Positions 53,971-63,970 of a stretch of 64,000 nucleotides of DNA are shown piece by piece. The notes under the pieces were generated by a model. The model saw nothing but the letters and a program-made list of their open reading frames with translations. It was not told the DNA's origin and did no database searches. Positions within the stretch are counted from its first letter, which is position 1; each line of letters starts with the position of its first letter. The DNA is taken from positions 50,161,363 through 50,225,362 of the forward strand of contig CM067367.1 of the NCBI GenBank assembly GCA_034401795.1. The letters run 5' to 3'. A program made the translations under genes and the position numbers. The stretch is from Chaetoderma sp. LZ-2023a. Lineage: Eukaryota; Mollusca; Caudofoveata; Chaetodermatida; Chaetodermatidae.

Positions 53971-56157
53971 AGCCCACCTGGCCTGAAAGGCCAAGTGAGC
54001 TTATGTCGTGGCGACCATCCATCGTGTGTCCGTCCATCGTCCGTCCATCCGTCAACCTTTCCTTTAAACGGCTTCTTCTCAAGAACCGCTGAGCCAATTT
54101 CAATTATATTTGGCCATCTTGGATTTTGGCCAATTTTTTAGAAACGTCTTTAAAAAATCTCCGAAACCGCTTGGGGGATTGAAGGAAACCTCATAAAATA
54201 TGATCTATGATCAATCAAGTTTGTTCAAGGGAACTTAATTGGTCAAATAGTTCGGCGGCCATCTTGGTTGACCTAGTTTTAGCGAAAATAACTTCTCCAG
54301 AACCGCTGAAGAGATCAGGCCGAAATTTGGCAGATATGATTAGGGACTAAGGGCCAGTAAAGTTTGTTCAAGAGAAGTTGATCCGTAAAAAAACATGGCC
54401 ACCGTGGGCCAATCAAAATATAGCATGTTTCGCGGCCATATTGGATTTTTTTATTTGATGGATTTTGAGGCCGAAATTGGTTTTATGTAGGTTTTTTGGG
54501 TATGCTGATCTCAAATTTGCAATTTTCAGAACTGTCGGATAAACGGTTTGGTGGCCATCTTGGATCTTTTTCCCGCCAAAAGCTCCCATACTAAAGCAAT
54601 GGCAAATTTAAAATCTCTTCTCGAGAACTACTTGGCCTTTTTCAATTATATTTGGCATGAAGCATCCTTAAGAGATTCAAGTTTGTTCAAACGAACTCGA
54701 TTGGCCAATTTGGCCGGCGACCATCTTGGATTTCGGCCGATTTTTAGAAATGTTTTTAAAAATCTTGTCCTCCCAAAGCATTTAAGGGATCGATTCAAAA
54801 CTCATGAAATATGATCTAGGGTAAGCGCTGAATCAACTTCATTCAAGGGAACTTGATTGACCAAATGATTCAGCGGCCATCTTGGATGACCTAGTTTTCA
54901 CAAAAACAACTTCTTCCCCAGAATCGCTGAAGTGATCAGGCCGAAATTTGTGATATATAATTAGCAACGAAGGCCGATTAATGTTTGTTCAAGAGAAGTT
55001 GATTCAGAAAAAAACATGGCCGCAGTGGACTAATCAAAATATAGTGTGTTTGGCAGCCATATTGGATTTTTTTATTTGATGGATTTTGAGGCCGAAATTC
55101 GTTTTATATAGGTTTTTGGGTATTCTGATCTCAAATTTGCAATTTTTGAAACTGTCGGATAAACGGTTTGGCAGCCATCTTGGATCATTTTCCCGCCAAA
55201 AGCTCCCATACTAAAGCAAAGGGAAATTTAAAATGTCTTCTCGAGAACTACTGGGCCGATTTGAATTATATTTATCTTTGATTTCGCCGGATTTTTAGGA
55301 ATGTCTAAAAATCTCGTTCTTCGAAACGGCTTGGGGAATCGATTAAAAAATGAAACCTCATCTAGGCCAAGTTTGTTCAAGCCGACTTGATTGACTGAAT
55401 GATTCGGCAGCCATCTTGGATGACCTAGTTTTTCTGAAAATGACTACTCCAGAACCACTGAATGGATCAGGCCAAAATTTGGTAGATATGATTAGGGACA
55501 AAGGGCCATTAAACTTTCTTCAAGGGAAGTTGCTCCGTCAAAAAACATGGCCACCGTGGGCCAATCAAAATGTAGTGTTTGGCGGACATATTGGATTTTT
55601 TTATTTGATGGATTTTGAGGCCAAATTTGGTTCTATATATGTTTTTGGCTATTTTGAGCTCAAATTTGCAATTTTTGAAACTGTTGGATAAACGGTTTGG
55701 TGGCCATCTTGGATAATTTTCTCATCAAAAGCTCCCATGCTAAAGCAATGGAAAATTTTAAATGTCTTCTCGAGAACTACCAGGCCGATTTCAATTATAT
55801 TTAGCAGGAAGCATCCATTAGGCATAAGTCTCCAAGTTTGTTCAAATGAACCTGATCGGCCAATGTTCCCAGCGGCCATTTTGGATTTCAGGAAATGCCT
55901 TAAAATATTCTCCGAAACCACTTGGGGAATCTTCATCTAGGTCGAGAGGTAAGCCAAGTTTGTTCAAGAGGACTTGATTGACCAAATGGTTCGGCGACCA
56001 TCTTGGATGACCTGGTTTTCACGAAAATGACTCGCAATTACACTTGCAAAAATGTCCACAAACTCATTTAAAAGACTGCTAAACCACCCACCAACAATTT
56101 TGACAAAAATTGATGGTGCTCCAGGTGAGTGACACAGGCCCCTTGGGCCTCTTGTTT
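53971..56157 (+). repeat. AGCTCACCTGG repeat, longest copy
   Basis: 5' hairpin AGCCCACCTGGCCTGAAAGG then CCAAGTGAGCTTATG. About four units (TTTCAATTATATTTGG-like starts near 54097, 54640, 55260 and 55789). 3' module CCAGGTGAGTGACACAGGCC then CCTTGGGCCTCTTGTTTT. Confidence 0.8.
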
Positions 56158-56160
56158 TAA

Positions 56161-56268
56161 AATGGTTGCCATTGTTGGAGTCGCTCCGTTACCCGTTAAC
56201 TTTTTAATCTGTTTTAAAATGGTAGCCATTATTGGAGTCGCTCTTTTACCCGTTAACTTTTTAATCTT
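56161..56268 (+). repeat. 57-bp tandem duplication upstream of DIRS B
   Basis: AATGGTTGCCATTGTTGGAG and AATGGTAGCCATTATTGGAG start 57 bp apart (56161, 56218). Both continue to TTACCCGTTAACTTTTTAAT. May belong to the DIRS leader. Confidence 0.8.
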
Positions 56269-56645
56269 ATCTGGGTACTCGGTTAATTTGTGACTCGATT
56301 CTTTCCAAGATGGATGCGCCCATAGCCAAGATGGCGGCGCCCATGTTTAACGTTTTGCTTTGGCTTGGCGTGTCTATGCACTCACTGAGAACTGACTCAG
56401 TTTTTAAGCCGATCTTTAGCTCTCGCTTCACTGTCGAGGGTGTTTGTAGCGATCGGTCTTATTTTCTTGGCTCTTTTAACATTAGTTAATTACCAAGTCG
56501 TGTCTATAAAATTTTCACTAAGAATTTTCAAATATTTCCTGCCTAAAACTTGATTATCATTAATTTAAGAGAAAGTTAATGTTTTTAAGTAATTTTAAAT
56601 TACAATCAAGTAAATTGTGCGTGTTGCTCGTCATCATCTTATCAT

Positions 56646-58571
56646 GTGAAGAGTTTGAATTCTTATTCTGTGTTCGCAGAAGGTGAAGGGGCAAGGCAAG
56701 GCCCCCTCCTGATACATTATGCTCGCGCTGTAGCCGGTAAGCGGAAGTTCATGGGCCATCACTGTGTTACCTGCGCGAAATGCAAAGTTGGAAGCCCTTG
56801 CGATGTATGCGCGAAGTGGTCGTCGGAGATGGTGGCGGAATTTGATTGCGATCGGCGTGCGCGTTTGAAGAGAATCGCGAGGGACAAAGCGGCCAAAGTG
56901 GATCAGGCATCAGTCAAAGGTCTGGAAGAGCGCCTGAATGAGTGGATGGACTCGGCCTTGGGTGTTTGGGTGACCCAATTCAAGGCGATGTTTGAGGCTT
57001 TTCAGTCCATGGTCCCGTTGATGCAGGCTGGTGCAGGATTATCTATCGGTGGTCCGGCTAGTTCTGTGGAGGGACATGCACCTGTCCTTCCTCTTGCTTT
57101 GGCTCAAGAGCCGATGGTGGAGGAAGAAAATATCCTGACAGGTGACAGATTCCGGTACTTCCCGTGGGTCACCCACGGGTTTTGTACTGGTTTGTCAACC
57201 GTGTGGAGAAGTCGACCCGGATTTCACTCAGTCCGGAGTGCCCTCAGAGCCATGTTATACGGCTCCCTTCGGTATCACGGATGCGGTATGATGGCTCCTC
57301 TCGGAGTCCCAACTTCTGCCGTAGTAGCAGCCGTAGTCCCGGCTCCCATGCTGGAGCCGTGGATTGTGTTGATTCCGTATCCTGCGATTCGCAAGATACT
57401 GGAGCCGCAAGTAGTCGGGCCACAGACCCGCTTCGAATGGGAAGTTTGGTCCGTAGCTCTCAGCATGGGTCGTCGGTGGCCTTTTCATCCAAGGGTGAGA
57501 AGGAAGATGAGAATGGTAGTCCATCTATGGACGAATCATCTTTTTGCACCGAAGCTGAGTGGGTGCAGGTTCTTGGCTGGATGTCCAATCGTCTTGGGTT
57601 GGCATCGGTTCAGGGATCTCAGTGCGATCCGGCGATGGAACGGATGTCAGAGCGTGCGGCTAGCTCTCTGTCGAGTGGCTCTTCGGCCATGCCAACTCTT
57701 TCCTAGGACACCCAGACTTCTGACATGTTGAACATCGCGGCGTACCATCTGGTTCAGCCAGAGTATTCTTTGCCCAAGGCCCCTAAGGGGATAAGGCGTG
57801 GGGTCCGCTTTCCAGAGCAGGCCTACCATCAGTATGCTCGTGTTCCTTGGCTTTCGGTCGGGGAAAGGGAAGCGCTGAATAGGCCGTTAGCTGGGAAAGC
57901 CAAGGGTCGTTCACGACCCTTGGTTTCCCAGGCTAACAAGGATCCCTTCAATGAGTTAACTCTCATTAAGGATGCGGTGAGAGCGGCTATGGCTGCTCTC
58001 TCGCACAGATGCACCATCCTGCAGGAGATGCTGACCTGCGTGGCAGAAGGTGAGGAAGTGCCAGAGGCTGCTCCCAGAGTTGTCCGGGATGCCATGCGCT
58101 TATCTCAAGATTGTCAGGCCAGGGTGATCACTAGATCATTGGCGGAGCGGTGGAGAATGGATCTCAATTGTGTAGAACCAGGACCAGAGATGAGGGCTGC
58201 GTTATCTTCCGCGCCCTTCATTGGTCTGGGCTTGTTTGGCGGCTCTCCAAGCCCTCTCCAAGGTTGCGTCTATGGTGGCAGAGCAGGAGGTTGTCAGCAA
58301 GTCGTGGAAGTTGATGAAGAGGACTCGGCCGCAACAGTCCTACAAGCAGCATGAGCAGCAGAGGCAGCACCAAAGATCGTCCTTCCATCCTTCTGGTCGT
58401 GATGCCCATCGGGCATCCGGTTGTCAGGGACCTGGCTGTTCGTCTTCATACAAGTCCTCTAATAAGAGGTTGTATGGAGATGATATGAAGGGTGGCAGCT
58501 CGGGTCATGGCGGCAGTCCCAGGCCATCATATTCCAAGAAGCCGCGAGGTGGCCGTGTGGGACAGTCCTGA
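56646..58571 (+). pseudogene. DIRS copy B ORF1 (gag-like), frameshifted
   Basis: Starts in the frame of 56646 with a Cys-rich motif (CVTCAKCKVGSPCDVCAKW, residues 40-58) and a basic stretch (DRRARLKRIARDKAAKVD). At about 57164 it passes to another frame (57164-57706, EAEWVQVLGWMSNRLG). At about 57725 it passes to 57725-58230 (YHLVQPEYSLPKAPKGIRRG, DAVRAAMAALSHRCTILQEM). At about 58221 it passes to a Ser/Arg/Gly-rich tail (58221-58571, SGHGGSPRPSYSKKPRGG). Likely a nucleic-acid-binding structural protein of the element. The Cys cluster is not a standard retroviral CCHC knuckle. The codon-level start is unsure, since 56646 opens with a non-ATG codon. Confidence 0.6.
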
Positions 58572-58589
58572 CAGGTTTCCAGCGAGACC

Positions 58590-59595
58590 TGTTCCGGTGG
58601 CGCCAGGAACGCAGGGAGTCGAGAATCTTCACCCAAGCGAATTAACGTCTTATCACGCAATATCAACTGTGAGCTGTGTGCAGATTCCTACCGTCGGAGG
58701 CAGACTTCAGCTGTTCTCAAACCAGTCGGAACAGGTCGTGCAAGATTGTTTAGTCTCTCATTAGCTAAGAAACGGCTACGAACCAGACTGGCTCATCCGT
58801 CAATCGTTAGTTCAGTTAACATCGACTCCAGTGTGGACTCCCGTTCCAAGGGAATCCGATCGTCTAGATGCAATTTGCTCAGAAATCATAGATCTTCAGC
58901 AGAAGAATGCGATTCATTTAGTCAGCAATCAGTCCTCCCTGGGCTTCTATTCGATAATTTTCCTCATTCCGAAATGCACCAGAGGTTGGAGACTGACTCT
59001 CAACCTCAAACCGCTGAAAAAATGTATTCTTTCACCAAAGTTTCAAATGGAGACTATAGCAGCGGTGATGACAGGGCTGAGAAAAGGCATGCGGGCCGTG
59101 TCGATAGATCTGAAGGATGCATATTTTCATATTCCAATGTCAATTCCTTGTCAGAAATACCTTCGCTTTGCGTTCCAAGACAATGTTGGGGAATTCAGTG
59201 CGCTTCCTTTCGGTCTGACCATAGCCCCGAGGGTCTTCACCAAAGTGGTTCTCGCCATGACTTCTTATCTTCGCAGGAGAAACATAGCTGTTCATACTTA
59301 CATAGACGACTGGCTGCTGAAGGCAGGTAATCCAGTCATTCTGCGCAACAATCTTCAGGTAGTCCTAGCCTTATTAAAGGACCTCGGATGGATTGTGAAT
59401 CTAGAGAAATCAGAATTGAACCCATCCCAAGAGTTTGTGTCTGGGAATATTTTTCAATCTCAAGGATGGTGGAGCGCAGAGCCAAGAGTTTGATAGCATT
59501 ACTGGAGTCAATTTCTCAGAATACTGGGTTTACTAGTATCTTTGGAGAAGGTAGTTCCTTATGCGGCACTTAGATGTAGGCTGATTCAGATGTAC
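58590..59595 (+). pseudogene. DIRS copy B reverse transcriptase (RT core intact, N- and C-ends shifted)
   Basis: The core frame 58831-59493 carries VSIDLKDAYFHIPMSIP, FSALPFGLTIAPRVFTKV and the catalytic YIDDWLLKAG with both Asp present. Upstream (RLQLFSNQSEQVVQD, about 58690) and downstream (LRILGLLVSLEKVVPYAAL, about 59518-59577) parts lie in other frames. It then reads ...LIQMY and is interrupted at GTAC (59592-59595) by the TIR element. Replication would be by reverse transcription of the element RNA, with circular DNA integrated by a recombinase (family knowledge). Non-functional as it stands. Confidence 0.88.
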
Positions 59596-60591
59596 CATAT
59601 TTTCCCTAATTTAACCACCCCTCCCAATTATACCGCCCCATGGTTTTTGAGAACTGTGAAGAAAAAAAACTAAGCTCCAAATTCCCAAAAGTACAGAACG
59701 AAGACAAAAAAAACAAAAAAATTAGCACGAAAATTGAACACATTTACACGCTAAATATTTCATACCGTTTTTGCGTATGCTTGATGTATAGCGCATATAT
59801 ATCCACCATCGCGAGAGTGAAATTATTAATTGGGACCACCTAAATAGTGCTTATACTTTATTAAACATTGTTTATTTCATCAAATGTAACATGCCCTGTA
59901 GGTGGGGCTTAGAATACACCTTCTGTATCCTCTGCATGTCGTAAGAGGCGACTAAAGGAGGTAAGGGTGAGGTAACCCTGACAGAAACCTCGAGTGCTGA
60001 AGACGAAGGTTCCAGGCCGCACGGCGCACTCTAATAAACCATGGATCCACGCACTTAACGCTTATGATCATGTCGATAGTCACTTACAGGACTGGCGGTA
60101 TGATCAGCGAACGAAAAGAAGAAGATCAAATGTAATCCAGATTTTGATAAAATGGCGCAGTGAGAAAAGAGAAATAATGATTTGTGTCACGTGATGTATC
60201 AGCTTCCGCTTAGTGGGACGACTTAATGTCATTACTCGAGTAGCGGCAAGACATTAATATTAGTATCCGGGTAGATACTTCACAATCCACATACATAGGA
60301 ACGTAGCTTCGAGTAGCTACGAGAGTGATGGCATAAACTCGGCCTATAGCGGAAGCTGATTCATACTTGGAAGAATTATCTGCGTTTACAGACCTAATTT
60401 AATGGACTCGGGGAACTCAGAATGTACTGTCTATATACATAATCAATATGTGAGCATTATACATTTATATCCGACCCACCTAACGGGTACCCGACAAAAT
60501 AACGGCGATCTACTGTGATTTTTTTTCTCCCTAATTAAGCCGCCCCCTTACGCGACCGTTAACCACCCGGCGGTTAATTAGGGGAAATACG
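59596..60591. mobile_element. 996-bp TIR element in DIRS B, 4-bp duplication GTAC
   Basis: Ends CATATTTTCCCTAATTTAAC and, inverted, CGTATTTCCCCTAATTAACC, flanked by GTAC at 59592-59595 and 60592-60595. Removing the element plus one GTAC rejoins the RT frame (..QMY|LM..). Inside: AATACACCTTCTGTATCCTC then TGCATGTCGTAAGAGGCGAC at 59910-59955, a motif I associate with dispersed invertebrate repeats, and inverted arms TCAGCTTCCGCT (60199-60210) / AGCGGAAGCTGA (60348-60359). No transposase. A similar end (CCGTATTTCGCGTAATTGTA) occurs at 7868. Confidence 0.85.
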
Positions 60592-60595
60592 GTAC

Positions 60596-61080
60596 TTAAT
60601 GTTATTTTAGTCTCCGAAAACGGATCCGTTGTCTCTGAGGATTCCAGTAAAAGACCTGTTGATATTCCATCTAAGGGGTGGTTATCAGAACAGAATCTCC
60701 TGCGAGGTGTTTCCCTACAACCTCCTCAACCGCAGATGTCCATCTTTACAGATGCATCGACGACGGGTTGGGGAGCAGTACTGGACAATCTATCAGTGTC
60801 AGCGGAATGGGATCGGACCAATGCGCAGAAACATATAAATGTTCTCGAATTATTATCGGTGGCATTAGCACTTCGGAAATTCGAGAACTTAATCCGAGAC
60901 AAGATTGTCCTAGTAAGGACAGACAACTCCTATACAGTGGTGTCTTATTTGAACCGCCAAGGCGAAACGAGATCAGCAGAGTTGAGTATGATGATATGGA
61001 ACCTTTGCTGTGGTGCCAAGAGAGGAATATTCTTCGGGCAGCACACATTCCGGGAAGATAGAACATCCTAGTCTCAGTCG
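60596..61080 (+). pseudogene. DIRS copy B RNase H region
   Basis: The frame of 60736-61071 holds MSIFTDASTTGWGAVLDNLS (first Asp), HINVLELLSVALALRKF (Glu) and VRTDNSYTVVSYLNR (Asp), the RNase H active-site order. The end (RAAHIPGR) falls in a second frame with a stop at 61060-61062. It follows directly on the RT after the GTAC element. Confidence 0.82.
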
Positions 61081-61089
61081 AAGGACGGT

Positions 61090-61600
61090 TTGTCGTCCGA
61101 CGGAATGGCAGCTCAACCAGTTGATAGCAGAGGTGCTTTTCAAACATTAGGGCAAGCCAAATTTGGATCTATTTGCGATGAAAGGAAACACAAAGATGGT
61201 CACATACGTATCACCGATCCCGGACCCGCTAGCTCTAGCAGTAGGTGCACTGGCGATAAGTTGGAAGGGAATGTACGCATATGCTTATTCTCCAACAATT
61301 CTCATCCCAATGGTTCTGGCAAAGATAAGAGAGGGCATATGCCAAGTACTACTGATCGGCCCTCATTGGCCAGCCCGATCATGGTTTACGGATCTGCTGG
61401 CCCTTCTGGTCTGCAATCCAATCCCTCTTCCAGACAGAAGGGATCTGATTTTTCAGAACAAAGGTCTGTATCTCCACGACAGACCGGCGATGTTCCAATT
61501 GACTGCATGGATGTTATCAAGCAGCGAGCAATTGAGGATGACTTTTCTGAACAAGCAACGAAATTTGTCTCTTCAGCCAGAAGATGGTCAACCACAACAA
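61090..61600 (+). pseudogene. DIRS copy B pol C-terminal region
   Basis: The frame of 61163-61640 reads MDLFAMKGNTKMVTYVSPIP then DPLALAVGALAISWKGMYAY and VLLIGPHWPARSWFTDLLAL. This is the conserved DIRS block between RNase H and recombinase (family pattern DLFATRxNTKLPTYVSPIPDPLA). Entry from the preceding frame meets a TAG at about 61149. Its biochemical role is not settled in the family. Confidence 0.8.
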
Positions 61601-62338
61601 CATATAATTATAGAATCAACAAATTTGCAGTGGGGTAAGGGAAGAGATATTGATCCCTTTGCTGCATCTGTTCAACACGTAGCAGATTTTATCTCATTCA
61701 TACGAGGTTGACAAACTTGTACCTTCAACCCAAGCAGCATATATGTCTGCATTAGCTTCAGTTGTTCCCAGTCTGGCCACTGTAGGAGTGGAGAACAACA
61801 CTTTAAATGAAGTTATTAAAGGAATGAGCAATTTGCGACCTAGACAGCCAATTCCTATCCCAGCATGGAATCTGTCTCTTGTTCTGCAGGTTTTAGGGCT
61901 TGCTCCCTTTGAACCAATTAGATCTATAGATATTAAACTGGTAACTATTAAGTCAGTTTTCTTGGTTGCAGCAGCATCGGTGAGAAGAAGCAGCGAAACC
62001 CATGCGCTTTCTGCCGAACAAGACCGTTTTGTCGTTACGGGTGAAGGTTTAAGACTATTACCACGTCTTTGTTTCCTGGCAAAGAATCAGTCACTTAAAT
62101 ATCCAGGACAGTCGATCAATTTGCCAAGTTTAATTAGGCCTGACCCAAACTCTTATGCTTGATGTCCTGTCAGATGTCTGAAAATGTATAAGAAACGTAC
62201 TGAGGAGTGGAGAGATGACCAGAAATCTCTGTCGTTATGTCTCAAAGCTCCTCATCTTCACGCCTCGAAAGATACCATTTCTCGTTGGATAGTCGATGCT
62301 ATTCAGATGTCACATAAAATCGCAACAGGAAAGCAGAT
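61500..62338 (+). pseudogene. DIRS copy B tyrosine recombinase, 3' truncated
   Basis: SAM-like core-binding part in frame 61090 (EQATKFVSSARRWSTTTTYN), then other frames. Catalytic domain in 61743-62162 (FLVAAASVRRSSETHALSAE, with the first active-site Arg in SVRRSSE) and 62160-62338 (CPVRCLKMYKKRTEEWRD, KAPHLHASKDTISRWIVDAI). The H-x-x-R box and the catalytic Tyr that should follow are missing, because an R3 repeat begins at 62339. Enzymes of this type integrate circular DIRS DNA. This one cannot. Confidence 0.82.
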
Positions 62339-62575
62339 TGATCACCCAGTCAAATTAGTTACAAAATATTCAACAGCTTACCTGTAGAATTTTCAGGAAA
62401 TTGATAGTTAGTGCATTCGGGGATCGACCAATATGCTGAGGTGTGGGTGGAGCTCAACTAGAGGTGGGTGGGGCATAGCAAAAACTGGAAAGGTCCATTG
62501 GATTGGAAGACACTGCTGCATTAGGCAGCATTGTCTTCCAATCCAGTTATGTTAAAAATATTCAGCAGTATGTTT
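62339..62575 (+). repeat. R3 repeat that truncates the DIRS recombinase
   Basis: GATCACCCAGTCAAATTAGT, ACAAAATATTCAACAGCTTA, GGGGATCGACC, GTGTGGGTGGAGC, GGTGGGGCATAGC, AACTGGAAAGGTCCATTGG, then a hairpin GATTGGAAGACACTGCTGC / GCAGCATTGTCTTCCAATC (62498-62541). Confidence 0.78.
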
Positions 62576-62650
62576 AACTTTGTTTTGGAAACATTCTACA
62601 TTATTTCTGAGTTGTACTGTATAACTGTTCCACCATAGCTAATCCTGTTT

Positions 62651-63060
62651 AGCTCACCTGTACCATGGCAACTCCATTCATCATTCATCAATTAGCTTTT
62701 CCAATAAGTGACTTCACAAGAGCTACTTGACCTATTTCAATATAATTTGTAAGGAGTTATCACTGCGTCATATAAATACAATTGCTCATGGTTTTGTTTC
62801 GTCGAGATCTGGCCATATTTGTGAGAGTTATCCCCTCTCAAACATAAAATTCGTCAAAAATCTGTTGTCCATGCCAGATCTCGGGGAGTTTTGAACCTAC
62901 ATTTGAAATTCTTTTGCAAGTGGACATATTGGGTAGAGACAAAGTGTCATGATTTTGTTTAGGCGAGATCTGTCCATATTATCCAGAGTTATCCTCTCTG
63001 AAAAGATTAAAATTCGTCAAAGACGGGCTTATTAAGACCCGCTAGGCGGCGCTCTTGTTT
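62651..63060 (+). repeat. AGCTCACCTG-start repeat joined to 160-bp-type units
   Basis: Starts AGCTCACCTGTACCATGGCA. The body carries two units like the array at 26735-28170 (CCAGATCTCGGGGAGTTTTG, GAACCTACATTTGAAATTC, AAAGTGTCATGATTTTG). Ends CGGGCTTATTAAGACCCGCT then AGGCGGCGCTCTTGTTT, another hairpin followed by CTCTTGTT. Confidence 0.7.
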
Positions 63061-63471
63061 ACACTTCCGACAAACATTTTCATTTTTGTTACAAAATTTG
63101 TACAGTTCTCATCAGTCTTCATTTGTGTCACAGATATAGTGGTTTTAGTCACAAATTTCTGCAATTCAATGAAATTAAACAATTCATGCCAATCTTGATG
63201 TTTCCAGCCAAAACTGTTATATTTAATGGAGGATAATTTTCAGTGCCTTGCTTAAATACTGATGTTCCAGGGGAGCAATGAATTTGGAAACAATATTGTT
63301 GAAAACTGATCTGACAGAAAGAACTTACAGAAAACTTGTTTTCAAAATGAACACCAGCAATCTTACATACAATGGAATTGAATTTAATAATCTGAAATTC
63401 CAATTATTTTTGGGATAATAATTTTGTTTGGGAATGCAACAGCATAGGGGTTAAACATATCTGTGTTTTAG
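63061..63471. other. End of RBCK1 intron 7
   Basis: AT-rich, no feature except the polypyrimidine tract and acceptor just before 63472. Confidence 0.6.
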
Positions 63472-63645
63472 GATGGCTGGAGCTGTTCTACCTGTACCTA
63501 TATCAATTTTCCAACACGGCCCGGCTGTCAGATGTGCACTACCGCGAGACCGGAGAATTACCTGGTTCCACAAACATACAACATCCCAGACAATGAACGT
63601 CGACGACTGGTAATGGAGAAGCAAAGTGAGCAGAAGGCGAGAGAG
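63472..63645 (+). CDS. RBCK1: RBCK1 coding exon 8: NZF zinc finger
   Basis: Acceptor CTGTGTTTTAG, donor GAGAG|GTACGT, phase 0 in and out (58 codons, residues 414-471). It reads [20 protein letters not shown] then [17 protein letters not shown]. This is an NZF/RanBP2 finger W-x-C-x2-C-T-x2-N-x6-C-x2-C, with zinc ligands C418, C421, C432 and C435 and structural N425. The tail [21 protein letters not shown] parallels the post-NZF helix of HOIL-1L (ARPEAYQVPASY...). In HOIL-1L this finger and tail recognise linear diubiquitin. Together with exon 4 it fixes the identity of the gene. The RBR should begin in following exons outside the window. Confidence 0.93.
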
Positions 63646-63789
63646 GTACGTGTATCATTGCCACATCATTGCATTTTATGTTTTTTAGTCGTCAACTTTT
63701 CTGCCATCAAGAAGTGTGACTGGTGCTGCTGACAGATTTCGTGGTTCTTCCCTAAAAACTGCTGCCAGTAATGGACCATTCCAGTTTCA

Positions 63790-63970
63790 GCTATACCCCG
63801 CCCGCCCCTCGCTAAGCTCCACCCACACTCCGCCGTGTTGTGATCGATCGATCCCCGAATGCCCTGACAATCAATTTCCAGTAATCTGTTGAATATTTTT
63901 TAATGAATTTGACTGGGCGCTGTTAGGCAGCAACAGCGCCCAATCAAATTAGTTATTCAAGATGTCATGA
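63790..63970 (-). repeat. R3 repeat copy, inverted
   Basis: CATTCCAGTTTCAGCTATAC, GCTAAGCTCCACCCACACTC, GTGATCGATCGATCCCC, TGACAATCAATTTCCAG, GTTGAATATTTTTTAATG and the palindrome GGCGCTGTTAGGCAGCAACAGCGCC. In RBCK1 intron 8. Confidence 0.8.

Larger units (their letters stand above)
56280..62338 (+). mobile_element. DIRS-like retrotransposon copy B
   Basis: Order gag (56646-58571), RT (58590-59595), RNase H (60596-61080), DIRS-type methyltransferase/RNase H-linked C-terminal region (61150-61570) and tyrosine recombinase (61540-62338). It lacks the recombinase C-terminus and right terminus, because an R3 repeat starts at 62339. A 996-bp TIR element is inserted at 59596-60591. Several frameshifts. 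Sense to RBCK1 in intron 7. Distinct subfamily from copy A. Left border uncertain. Confidence 0.85.
6709..63645 (+). other. RBCK1: RBCK1/HOIL-1L homologue, 5' part of gene (8 coding exons, 3' end outside window)
   Basis: Eight exons join in frame through consistent phases (1, 2, 0, 1, 0, 2, 0, 0 at successive exon ends) into 471 codons. Order: acidic/Ser-rich N-terminus (1-73), LUBAC-tethering-like helices (about 74-113), ubiquitin-like domain (about 125-215), Pro/Ser/Thr linker (about 228-413), NZF (414-440), then a charged segment. This is the HOIL-1L order. In characterised animals HOIL-1L pairs with HOIP and SHARPIN in the LUBAC E3 complex and its NZF binds linear ubiquitin. SHARPIN shares LTM, UBL and NZF but ends near the NZF. 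Here a long segment like the one before the HOIL-1L RBR follows, so RBCK1 is preferred. The RBR exons should lie past 64000. Introns run from 1.3 to 19.4 kb and are packed with transposons. Confidence 0.85.

Noticed and set aside
6709-63645. Calling the host gene SHARPIN
   Set aside because: SHARPIN ends soon after its NZF. Here an [13 protein letters not shown]-type HOIL-1L extension follows and the exon is spliced onward.
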